Assembly (NCBI GenBank): GCA_032718475.1
Contig: JAUCBJ010004247.1
Coordinates: 1-52,050 of the forward strand
Origin: Nemertoderma westbladi
Lineage: Eukaryota; Xenacoelomorpha; Nemertodermatida; Nemertodermatidae
Direction of reading: 5' to 3'
DNA length: 52,050 bases
The notes below the pieces were generated by a model that ran no database searches, was not told the DNA's origin, and worked only from the letters and a program-made list of their open reading frames with translations. Both the position numbers and the translations under genes were made by a program. Below are positions 42,488 through 52,050 of this stretch, one piece after another; within the stretch, counting starts at the first letter, position 1, and each line of letters opens with the position of its first letter.

Positions 42488-42745
42488 ATTTCCATGTGGC
42501 CTTCGAGAAGCTAAGATAATAGCAGTTAATTAGTTAATTAAGTTGATTACGGTAAAAACAGCATTTTCAACCTACCTCTTAAAGGATATTAATTATTTTC
42601 TGGTATAAGAATTAAATAATTATACTTAAAAATTATACAACTGTATTCCCCATAACCCATTCCATTATAGTTTTTAATTAGTTCAAGAGATTTGCTTTAA
42701 GAAATGTGTTTTTAATTGATCTAAACGTAATTAACTTATTAAAAT
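42488..42745. repeat. Dispersed direct repeat
   Basis: GTGGCCTTCGAGAAGCTAAG and the following TTAATTAGTTAATTAA text match 39343-39440. The second half (AAATTATACAACTGTATTCC onward) matches 40384-40495. The truncated retrotransposon lies between these copies. Confidence 0.7.
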
Positions 42746-43413
42746 GCCCCGTCTCCAGCTATAGCTCCCTCCTTCGTTGGCATGGCTAGCCTAGCTTGGA
42801 AGGGGAACCAGTCCAACCACACCTCACCTCTACTCAAAGGCAGCATTGTAATGAGCCAGACTAATTATTATTCGAGTATAATCATATTATTATATATATT
42901 ATCATATTATTGACTACAATTAGGTCAAATATACAAAAACACATAGCACAATAATACTGTCCCGTCACCATCACTTTAACCATTCCATTAACTAAGTACA
43001 AATAAAAAGGGAAGGGGATGTATCATTACTTAATTATAAACCGCTGCAGTCCATTTAGGTAGTATGTTAAATGGAACACAAAACATCAAAACTAAAAACA
43101 GTGCCAGTGTTCCAGCAACGATAAGTTCCATCATAGATAATATATATCTATGTAAACATATATTAGTACCGCATGTAATTAAGTAAATTAATAATAGACG
43201 TACCTAGATTAATATAATAGCACAGAAAAGAGAAAAATAAATATGTATAAAGAATAAAGATCCTAAAACGATGCAACATAATTCATTATTTCTAAAAGTT
43301 CTTCTGCTGAAAAGTGCTGCACAGTAAACTTATCTACAACACATTCATTAATTTCACTGCACAAGTGAGCCCGCCAGGCGCTATTAAGGGGATATATAGC
43401 ATATGTAGCTATA
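42746..43413. other. Stretch without genes
   Basis: AT-rich, no ORF or element recognised. Confidence 0.4.
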
Positions 43414-43937
43414 CACCATGTCCTAGAATTACAAATCTTAATGAGATTGCATGCAATTTGAAACAGTGATATTTTCACCTCCCTCCTCCTTACTGGGTGA
43501 GCCAGAATTTTTATTTTCGCTTTCAATCTTTAGCTACAAGCGTTTGAAAAAAGTGTCTCCGGCGAAATTGCACCAATTACACCGCATTTATTCTTCAACC
43601 TTATAGTGATTTGTAGGTGCTAGCGGAAAGCTGGTTGTGCAAGGATTCCAAATATGTAACATAATCTAAATTTCGTCTTAAAATCAGCGTTTAAAACTTG
43701 CATGGTTTTGCATATGAACGAGGCTATTTTCTTCTATTAAATAAATACAACATATTCTGGAACATTTTGTTAATGCATGAGTAGCTATTTAATAGCATGA
43801 TTAAATGGGTATTGCATTGTTGCAAAGCTACGTATGGGATAAACAAAATATTCCAGAAGATGTTGTGGGGCGAGCCACGAAGTTGGCGGAGCCTTAGCGA
43901 ATTGACACTGTTAGGGGGCGGGTCAATTTATGCAAAT

Positions 43938-43957
43938 AGTTGTCGTCGTCGTCGTTG

Positions 43958-44039
<82 letters not shown>
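43938..44039 (+). repeat. (CGT)n microsatellite
   Basis: About 34 CGT/TGT triplets in TIR element 2. Open frames coding for poly-Arg or poly-Asp here are artefacts of the repeat. Confidence 0.95.
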
Positions 44040-44099
44040 TACGATTTTGACATGCTAATAACTTTGTTGGATTTAAAGCTGCCAAGTTGAAAATTTGTA

Positions 44100-45070
44100 G
44101 GTATCAATATGAGCAAAAGTTGAGATTTTTGAGAGACTTTCAGACACCATCAGTGAGAGGGCCACATGTCTAAACATTAAATGCCCTCCCATTTCTTTGC
44201 TTTTAATCCGTTTAAGCTGAAACTTGGCAGATATGTATTAGACCATTAGCTGTGACTTTCAAAGGAGGCGAATCCATCTGCAGTTCTCCAGTCTGCCGCT
44301 AGAGGGCGAAATGTCCCGAATGTGAAATTATTCTTCCATTTAGTTGTTTATGATCTGATTACGCTGAAACTTGTCATATATGTACTAGATGACATCCTGA
44401 GTCTTTGTGTGGATTGTAATCGGTCCGAAGTTTTCCAGTCTGCCGGTAGAGGACCACATGTCTAAACATTAAATGGCCACCCATTTCTATGCTTTTAATC
44501 CGTTTAAGCTGAAACTTGGGAAGTATGTACTAGACCATTAGCTGTAAATTTCAAAGGAGGCTAATCTGTCTGCAGTTCTCCAGTCTGCCGCTAGAGGGCG
44601 AAATGTCCCGAATGTGAAATTATTCTTCCATTTAGTTGTTTATGATCTGATTACGCTGAAACTTGTCATATATGTACTAGAAGACATCCTAAGTCTTTGT
44701 GTGGTCAGTAATCGGTCCGGAGTTTTTGAGTCTGCCGCTAGAGGGCGAAATGTAGGAAAGTGATAACCTTCGCGAATTCCTTGATCTTAATCTATTTAAG
44801 CTGAATTTTGGAATATACAGTACCGGTGTGTACTAGACCACATGCCTCGTCTTTGTGAGGAAGGTGATCGATCCGTAGTTCTTTAATATGCCGCTAGAGG
44901 GCTAAATGTATGAAAGTGAAAACCTTCCAACATTTCGTTATTTATGATCCGTCAATCGGAAACTTGGTAGATATGTAATAGACCATAGGCTGTGGCTTTG
45001 TAGGGAAACTAATCCTTCCTTCTTCAGTTACCCAGTCTCCCGCTAGAGGGTTAACGTTTTCCGGGAAAAT
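44100..45070 (+). repeat. ~147-bp degenerate tandem array with CCGCTAGAGGGCG
   Basis: Six to seven units. Each has CTGAAACTTG, ATATGTACTAGA, a TC-rich stretch and then CCGCTAGAGGGCG or a variant. The word starts at 44296, 44443, 44588, 44735, 44891 and 45040, giving spacings of 147, 145, 147, 156 and 149 bp. Alternate units are more alike, so the true unit may be a pair of about 292 bp. It is non-coding. Confidence 0.85.
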
Positions 45071-45150
45071 CTTCTCCTATGTTTTTATAATCCTTTCGAG
45101 TTGATACTTAGCATTAACTCATTTCACGTGCTGCGCGAAGGCCCCACTTC

Positions 45151-45429
45151 GTGTATTTATTTAATGGGAACAAGAAGTATGGTGAACCGATGGACAGAGG
45201 CTACCTTTTCCGTCCAGTAGCCTTTGATACGATGGGCCGGGCAGGACCTGAAACAGAAGAGTTCTTGGCAGAGATAGGGTCGAGGCTGAGAGACTCAACC
45301 AAGGAGCCTCGCTCCCACTTGTTCCTCCTGCAGAGGTTGCTGGTCGCAATCCAGATGGGTAATGCGGCATCCATCCTTGGTACCATCAGTGAGGCGGGGG
45401 ATGATGGACTGATGGACCTTCTAGGATGA
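45151..45429 (+). pseudogene. C-terminal fragment of a LINE-type ORF
   Basis: An open stretch with RPVAFDTMGRAGPETEEFLA and then HLFLLQRLLVAIQMGNAASI before the stop. This reads like the last exon-free tail of LINE reverse transcriptases in invertebrates (F-P-V-A...FLLQRLS-AIQRGNA). No start or upstream motifs are present. It lies between the array and the right arm of TIR element 2. Confidence 0.65.
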
Positions 45430-46148
45430 TTCGCATCTTATATTTGTGATCTCTGTTAACTCTAATTGTTATCTTATCAAATGTTAATTAATTAATTACT
45501 AATTAGCGAGGGAATTGTTTTAATTGATTTATCTCAACGATTTATCTTGACGATTTATTTGATAGAATAAAATAGCCTCGCTCATATGCAAAACCATATG
45601 CAAGTTTTAAACGCTGATATCTCAGCTATTTTAAGACTGAAATTTAGATTATGTTACATATTTGGGATCCTTGTACAACCAGCTTTCCGCTAGTACCTAC
45701 AAATCACTATAAGGTTGAAGAATAAATGCGGTGTAATTGGCGCAATATCGTCGAAGACACTATTTTCAAAAGCTTGTAGCTAAAGAATGAAAGCGAAAAT
45801 AAAAATTATGGCTCACCCAGCAAGGAGGAGGGAGATGAAACTATCTCTGTTTCTAATTTCATGCAATCTAATTACGATTTGTAAAAAAAATTTGGGGGTG
45901 GGGGCATGTACCTGAATAACGACACTATATTCCAGGACATGGTGTAAGTAGATGGAATATTTACCCTATCCTACAGATAGTTCGCATCGCCTCTACTTCT
46001 GCAATCGAACTAAAATGGCCAAAAAACGAATACCAAATATATCAGAAAATAATACACATGTTGCAAATTTAACTAAACGTTCACTGAGCATTAACCTCTG
46101 GGTGTGGAAAAATAACTAAACGTTTACTGAGCATTCCCTTTGGAGACA

Positions 46149-46165
46149 GGGGGGGGGGGGGGGGG
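46149..46165 (+). repeat. Poly-G tract (17 G)
   Basis: Uninterrupted G run. Confidence 0.9.
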
Positions 46166-46379
46166 ACTCGACGCAAAACCCGCCTTGGCGAATTAATATC
46201 CCGCCACAATGTTAATTTCTCAATTTAGGGAAAGGAGCAAGTTACAGTGGCACGTTATTTTAACCAAAACAATAAACTAAACACAATAGAACAGGCTACT
46301 GTTTTATTTTTGAGAGTAATCAGCTGTTATTTGCGTCGAATTTCCCCAGGAGAGGGATGAATTTTTATTGATAATAGTT

Positions 46380-46394
46380 CCCCCCCCCCCCCCC
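46380..46394 (+). repeat. Poly-C tract (15 C)
   Basis: Uninterrupted C run. Confidence 0.9.
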
Positions 46395-46869
46395 TATCTG
46401 TACCTTTGGGTGTGGAAAATTAACAATAACCTCGACTATGAATCGATGACAATTACATGGTAAGCGCCAAATGTAACTTATATTAGTATTCCAAGTAGTG
46501 TAAATCCTACAACATTCAATAGCGGCCAAATCCCAAACTGGGCTACCGTAGAAACTTGTAGCATACAGTACAAACTTTGCACATTAGAGACGCACCGGGG
46601 CGGGGGTGTGCAAATGAAAATTCTTGTCTCAAATTTGCAAGTTAATGCACCTCTCTTGCGCTGAATGTCACGATTTACTGTATATTTATATTATTATTAT
46701 TATTTATTGCAGAACTAAATCCATAAACAGAATAATTACACATATTACATTGAAATCAATAAAAACAAAGATAAATGATTGACAGCCTATACTATAACAG
46801 TTACAACATGGAAGCATCTCTCATTAACCGAAGTCGGCTGTGGCTATAGCTATTATAATACGCTCATAA

Positions 46870-49025
46870 TATATATATAATATTAACAAACGCTCCCGCC
46901 AAAGGTAAAAAATGGGAAACATTCAAGAAGGCAAAGAAACTCATACGTCGGTTACACAATCACCTTGTAAAGGAAAAGATACAGCACAACTTACGGCATG
47001 CTGCAATGAACCATAGACATGACCCACACAAGTTCTGGGACTTCTTCAAGAAGAAAGGGCCGCAAAGAATACCGAGATCCGTACAGGAATCGATAACAAA
47101 CTCACATATCTGTTCGGCTAACATGAACCACAGCACAAACGGTAACACACAAACGGACACAATTAGAATGGAAGTTCTAAAATTGAGTCAACAGGAGAGC
47201 ATTCCTACAGTGTCACCTGACGTAATTAAACTAGCGGTGAGGCACTTGGCCAGGCGAAAGTCTCCAGATATAAACTCTCTGACGGTTGAACACCTGCTCC
47301 ATACTGATCCAGACAAAACAACACTTCTACTGAGTAATATACTCAACTGTTGCTTCCGGCTTGGTAAGGTTCCAACGTCATTTGGAAAGACAACCACAAC
47401 GTACATCTACAAGGGCAACAAGAGGAATACATTACAACCGAACTCGTATAAAAAATCGACCAATTTCCATTGTCAGCCTACTCGCAAAGGTACTGTATAT
47501 GAGTACACTGTACTGAATAATTTCCTCCGAGAGGTCAACACACAGGGACTCACAAGTAACTACCAATGTGGATACAAAAAAAAGGCTGGGACTGACATGG
47601 TGATTGCTTGTATACTGGAATGTATGGAATATTTCAATCAGGGTGTATCACCGCTTTACATTTGCAAACTCGATATATCATCTGCATTTGACGAAGTAAA
47701 CCACAACATTTTATTCAATAAATTGAAAGGCAAAATTAACTCTCACATACTTCTAACCCTCATTGATTACTACTCTGTCTCCATGATATACCTCAAGTTT
47801 AACGGAATCATTTATGACGGTCCAATTGAAATTTATAAGGGGGTGAAACAGGGATCACTATTATCACCAACACTTTTTAATATCTACACCTGCAATATTC
47901 TCACGAAATTAGAGGAGTCTGGACTAGGTTGTTGGATTACATCCACATGGTTAGGAGCACTATGTTACGCTGATGACATAATTTTGTTAACTACCACTCA
48001 ATCAGACATGGAGTCAATGGTTAGCATCGCGATATCGGAAGCAAACACCTTAAACTTGAAAATTGAACCCTCTAAATCCAACTGGATGCACACATCACAA
48101 AAATCTCCCACAACTTTCATCAAAATTAATGGTGTACTGGTCCCTGAGTCAGACTCAATTAAATTTTTGGGTGTGGAAATAACCAAAAACAAGTTCAATA
48201 ATCTCTCAAGCAAATGCATCAGGGTGATATCCGCGATAGCTGGAGCTTTCCATAAAAATGGATGGTCAGTACGAAACCAGGACATCGACACCGTGGCTTA
48301 CCTCTGGAGAATGGTTGCCATACCTGCCATCCTATACGGTCTTAAGTTCTACATAGGAGGGATGTCAGACACACAAATACATCATCTGGAGGTGCATTAC
48401 CGCAAACAACTGCGGGGACTACTATCCCTGGGGACGTACGTAAACAACACAACCATTTACAACCTATTTAACTCCAACTTTCTAACCTGGCCCTAACTCA
48501 TGCCATAGGGACTTTAATCAACATATATAAATGTCCCATTCCACCGGTTCAAACCACCCTACTTATCACCATGCAACTGAATAAACGACGGAGATATAAA
48601 GGAGTCGACAGTGTCTATCACCTAACCAGCAGTAGGTGTGCAATGCCGGCGCTAATGACAATGCTGACATCCAGATTTGATAAAAAAAGAATTGCATCTC
48701 GTCTTGACATGGGAAAATTAACCTGCCTGGAGACAATTAACTTGAATTTCATTAGGAACACTTATAAGATCTCAAACATCACTTTCAACCAAAAACACGA
48801 CAGGATCATACAGTATTTCAGTAAACATAATGAAACAAACTCACCGATTTTTAATACCCAATAATGTAAATATAAACCTGATTTTATTATGAAATGCCCC
48901 TGTGCCTAGCACATTTTAAGATGTTGAATTGTACTTATAATATTATGGGTTTTATTTCTACAATAATTGTTAATATTGTAATTTGTCATTTTATATGATC
49001 TTATATGATTAAATAAAAATAATAG
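46870..49025 (+). pseudogene. 5'-truncated LINE with reverse transcriptase (one frameshift)
   Basis: The frame is open from about 46870 and continues after the first Met (47006) to 48496. Reverse transcriptase motifs: CKLDISSAFDEVNH (A), GVKQGSLLSPTLFNIY (B), LCYADDIILL (C), SIKFLGVEI (E). One frameshift near 48488 moves the end into another frame (THAIGTLINIYKCPIPP, then 48571-48864, ending PIFNTQ). The APE-type endonuclease half is missing. The 3' region ends TTATATGATC TTATATGATTA and AATAAA (49012-49017). Motif spacing suits the CR1/Jockey/L2 group; the clade is not certain. It is probably inactive because of truncation and the frameshift. Confidence 0.82.
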
Positions 49026-49440
49026 AGTTATTGCACTGGTCGATGCGACTAAATAATGACTCTATTGCACTTACTCTGATGTGAATAAATTTGGGTAAAC
49101 CAATAGTACCAAACATAAGCGAAACACTACAATCATATGGAAAACCAAAAAAGCGCCTGGCAGCATTATTATACGCTACCTTAATGTTATTATAAACCAC
49201 GATAGAATAATTCAACCTAGACCATAAGCTACTACAATAGAACTGAGTACAAAAGGAGCGGAATAACTTTGTTTTGACATGTACCGAACAACTTGCAAAT
49301 TTCCTAATTATGGTGTTCGCCCTACGGTAGAAACAATGTAACTGATTTAAAATATTGCAATCTTCATCTGTACTAGACGTTTAAATATGTCCTAAGTATT
49401 TAATCCTATTAACCACCGCTATTTTAAAACCGTTGTTAAT
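49009..49440 (-). pseudogene. LINE reverse transcriptase tail fragment
   Basis: On the minus strand the text runs NRIKYLGHI, CFYRRANTIIRKFASCSV, HVKTKLFRSFCTQFYCSSLW and KVAYNNAARRFFGFPYDCSV. This is the standard C-terminal part of CR1/L2-type reverse transcriptases. At least one frameshift is needed. It lies tail-to-tail with the preceding LINE. Confidence 0.75.
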
Positions 49441-49579
49441 TGACACTTGACCTACCACATTGTTATTGCACGACTTTGGAAAGACTTTTCCCTCTCTTTG
49501 ATTTACTGGTGTTTGGTTAAATTTCTTAGATACCGAGTTTGTGATACAGTAGAATCGCTCAATATTAATCTGTATCTCA

Positions 49580-49660
49580 TAACACTGAGCTTCGTGCTGC
49601 AGGAAGGCCCCACGGACGTGTTATGGTGCATTAATGACTTAGATAAGATAAGATGAACAC
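49580..49660 (+). mobile_element. LINE 3' tail with GATAA units
   Basis: GCTTCGTGCTGCAGGAAGGC, CCCACGGACGTG and TTAATGACTTAGATAAGATAAGAT look like the last bases of a LINE ending in a GATAA-type short repeat. A related GTGCTGCGCGAAGGCCCCAC occurs at 45128, just before the fragment in TIR element 2. Confidence 0.5.
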
Positions 49661-50953
49661 ACAGATACAGTATAAATAATTTGAGGTCTTTAGTAATCGG
49701 ATTTGACAATAAAAACAAAATAAAAACAATCAATCGATATGTAGTTTGAAATCAAAAAGGGATGAAATGGGATCTGCCCTGCTACAGTAGGCCTATACTT
49801 ATCTCATTTTGTATATCTTATATGGCAAATGTTACAACCAACAAAGATAGTCTTAAGTGACTTGTTGTCTGATATATAAAATTAAAATATAACAATAAAC
49901 TTACTTATTGCACGGTAAATAAAATAAATAATTTACCATATGGGCTCTCTATCTATCTTATTAACCTCGCTCACTGCGTCCGCTCGACTTTGGGACGAGC
50001 GGCAATGCAACTTAGTAATATTTTATTTACAGTACAAGTACAATAAATAGTTATAAACCTAACAATATGAATATTAATTTTAAATTGATTTTACTTTTGT
50101 ATTTAGTTAGATACAGCAGTATACCATCCTAACCAGTACATTACTTTTAAATAAATAAGTCAATAATCCAGTTAAAGCCTACAGTACGAATTTAATTATG
50201 CATTCCCCTGGATTCATATTGGCCAATATGGGTCCAAGTGTATCTCTCAGAAAATTGTCTTCCAAAAGAGAGTATTTTTACTTTAGTCCAATGGGACAGC
50301 GGTGCGTATCAAAGCTAGCCAACTACCTTTATAAAATGTCAATCATTCAATGGCAAGTGCTCTGATATGGGACTGGTTGTTGCGCTAAAAGGGCGCCCTG
50401 CCCTATTGCTGTCTCTGCTAGCCATATGCTATCTGAGCCTAGCTACTCTAGGCTTGCTTCCACCTATGCCTTTGTAATGTATCATGGTTTCCTAAACCCT
50501 AATTAATTTAAATGTAAAGGCCGTTAGTTAATTAATTAATTATATCAATCAAGTATTATTCCCGAAAACATTTGTTAGTAAACCAGCCTAAACGCGTTAG
50601 GTTCAAATTAAATTCAACATGGAGTTCCATGAAAACGTTAACTCTAACTTTATCCAAGTGCCCGAATGTCTGGTTTCAAGGGTACAGTAGTTTGGCTTGT
50701 AACACAATGTGTAACACAATGTAGTGTGCAATGGGGAAGACATGGATAAAAGTTGGTACATATGCATCCAGGGGAATGGATAATTAAAATGGTACTGTAT
50801 GTTATACAGCATCAAAATACAGTACTAACAATTGCAACTACTAATTACTAATATTTGGAGACCTCTACTCTTTTAAACTGATAACAATTACGAATATAAA
50901 TTGATTTGGAGACTATTTTTCAGTCAACAGCTCCTAGATATATTTCTGATTTA
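49661..50953. other. Stretch without genes; includes the GPCR copy B 3' flank
   Basis: Sequence near 49917-50020 (ACGGTAAATAAA, CGCTCGACTTTGGGACGAGC) resembles 28700-28803. From 50060 it matches the GPCR copy A 3' flank. About 700-750 bp (roughly 50160-50900) has no counterpart in copy A, consistent with an insertion or a deletion in copy A. Confidence 0.5.
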
Positions 50954-52050
50954 TCAACTTCCTTTTGTCGACGACACTTTTATTCTCCATTGACACAACA
51001 GTAGATATTTTACTCCAGCCCGAAAACCAGAAGAGAAATAAATATATATTATAGGATTTACTCCGCTGGATAAAAGCTTCAAATAATGAAAGATAATGGA
51101 AATCCAAGTATATGTGTGGGAATCTGTTTGATCAAACCAATGAAATAACTTGACGTAATTGCGGATATGGTAGGGGAGCCAGCAGAGCACGAAACAAACC
51201 AAAATTACAATCAACATTACAATTATGCGCATCCGTTCTCTTGTGTGAATCGTTTGTTTATTATGTTGTTTAATAGAGGGGGATTCTGTAATGGATTCCT
51301 TTCTCAGGTTTCTAATGGAACGTATCAGAGTGATGCTTATTTTGGTGTAGAGAATAGACATAACAAAAATAGGAATAAAAAACAGAAATACACTTTCGAA
51401 TATATCAAGTGCTTTCTCCTTATTTGAGTCTATAGTACATGATGTAAGATTTGTAGCATAATATTGAATATCTACATGGGATAACAGGATAACACAATGT
51501 AGGTGATATTGATTGACAATGAAATAATCCATACAGTCACGGCTACTCCAGCAATTATACGCGGCCACAATTGTAGCATTCTGATTAAAAATGGTTTTAC
51601 AATAACTATATATCGTTCAACGCAGATGGCAAGCATGAATAACACAGATGCTGTGGAACTTGTTTTAGAAATGTACCGCCTGAATTTGCAGGCGGTTTCT
51701 CCTAGAACCCACTCAGGGTATTGAGTTGAAAACCACACTATGGTACGAACCCCAGCATTAATCCCAACTAACAGATCGGAAACACTCAAATTCGCCATGA
51801 ATATGTTGGTTGGGTTTTGCATTTCTTTATTAGTGGCAATAACTAATAACAACAATAAGTTCCCAAGGATTATCAGGGCAAATATGTATGAGCCAAAAAT
51901 GACGATAAATATCTGAGTATTATCATAGTCCATCTTCGCTATCTTCTCTATGTTGCAATGTTGTAAAAATTATACTTTGGGTTAGTCGAGATTATTTAAA
52001 TTATAACATTACAATATAGTTATACGTGGAGTATAGGCCTAATATATAAT
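50060..52050. repeat. Duplicated segment, copy B (runs off the window)
   Basis: Same orientation as 36778-38105. The 5' flank match continues to the last base of the window (GTGGAGTATAGGCCTAATAT), so the duplication is longer than seen here. Confidence 0.85.
50954..51933 (-). pseudogene. Second GPCR copy, frameshifted
   Basis: It starts with the same MDYDNTQIFIVIFGS as copy A and reaches TM4 (INITYIVLS) at about 51484. The word AGGATAAC is then present twice in tandem, adding 8 bp compared with copy A, and shifts the frame. The rest (HVDIQYYATNLTSCTIDSNK to NPIIYIYFSSGFRAGVKYLL) continues in another frame from about 51478. The C tail is also different and short (CQWRIKVSSTKGS). Nearly all other bases equal copy A, except the block near 51664-51760. 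Unless the extra 8 bp are removed by splicing or are an assembly error, no full receptor can be made. Confidence 0.88.

Larger units (their letters stand above)
43414..45944. mobile_element. TIR element 2, TA-flanked, with a 147-bp array and a captured retroelement fragment
   Basis: It starts CACCATGTCCTAGAATT and ends TTCCAGGACATGGTG, with TA immediately outside both ends (43412-43413 and 45945-45946). The arms are about 380 bp and match TIR element 1 and each other (CTTTAGCTACAAGCG, CCTTATAGTGATTTGTAGGT, CAAGGATTCCAAATATGTAA). The left arm has lost about 40 bp near its tip. TA duplication is typical of Tc1/mariner-type and some other DNA transposons; no transposase is present. The interior holds a CGT microsatellite, a periodic array and a coding fragment. 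Confidence 0.78.
45947..46879. other. Stretch without genes
   Basis: A local repeat (AACTAAACGTTYACTGAGCAT at about 46072 and 46112), a 17-base G tract (46149-46165) and a 15-base C tract (46380-46394). Nothing else was recognised. Confidence 0.45.

Noticed and set aside
43797-44090. Poly-Arg / poly-Asp open frames
   Set aside because: They are translation of the CGT triplet microsatellite.

Overview
This is a window of animal nuclear DNA, most likely from a marine invertebrate deuterostome. An echinoderm is my best guess. The reasons are split genes with good GT/AG junctions, AT-rich introns full of minisatellites and transposon relics, very many copies of the palindromic octamer TAGGCCTA, poly-C tracts, and animal gene families (titin-type Ig protein, BHMT, Hop2, GT31 glycosyltransferase, class A GPCRs). 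The species cannot be named from the sequence alone.

The backbone of the left 32 kb is one plus-strand gene of at least eight coding exons (1069-1135, 3069-3223, 4291-4433, 5566-6018, 11974-12096, 20485-20667, 20939-21035, 31702-31908). All splice phases agree and together they give 476 codons from a plausible first ATG. The protein has an acidic N terminus, an I-set Ig domain, a linker with two copies of an EED..SVKS..VHEVFAE motif, a second Ig domain, and a segment resembling the short conserved block between Ig domains near the titin N terminus. I read it as the N-terminal (Z-disc-side) part of a titin-like muscle protein. It ends in an open splice donor, and I could not find the next exon.

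Its introns hold other material. Intron 2 has a 27-bp minisatellite. Intron 4 has a single-exon betaine-homocysteine methyltransferase gene. Intron 5 has about 3 kb of a 31-bp minisatellite with a 5.2-kb retrotransposon inserted in it. Intron 7 has inverted-repeat elements, an LTR-retroelement relic and a single-exon beta-1,3-galactosyltransferase-like gene.

The right 20 kb holds a foldback-like pair of inverted 12-bp arrays (32.2-33.5 kb), a single-exon Hop2/PSMC3IP gene on the minus strand, and an intact rhodopsin-type GPCR on the minus strand (36.9-38.0 kb). A truncated retrotransposon copy follows (40.9-42.5 kb). Next is a 2.5-kb TA-flanked inverted-repeat element (43.4-45.9 kb) containing a ~147-bp periodic array. 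Several LINE relics follow, and then a frameshifted second copy of the GPCR (51.0-51.9 kb). The two GPCR copies are part of a duplication running off the right edge.

The main points of novelty are: inverted-repeat elements that carry C-terminal pieces of retrotransposon ORFs; a CTCF-like word repeated every ~147 bp inside one of them; a 12-bp word shared by three different inverted-repeat families; a retrotransposon ORF with a cysteine-rich head and ~1.3 kb of in-frame 21-bp repeats; and a GPCR pair whose differences pile up around extracellular loop 1 and TM3.
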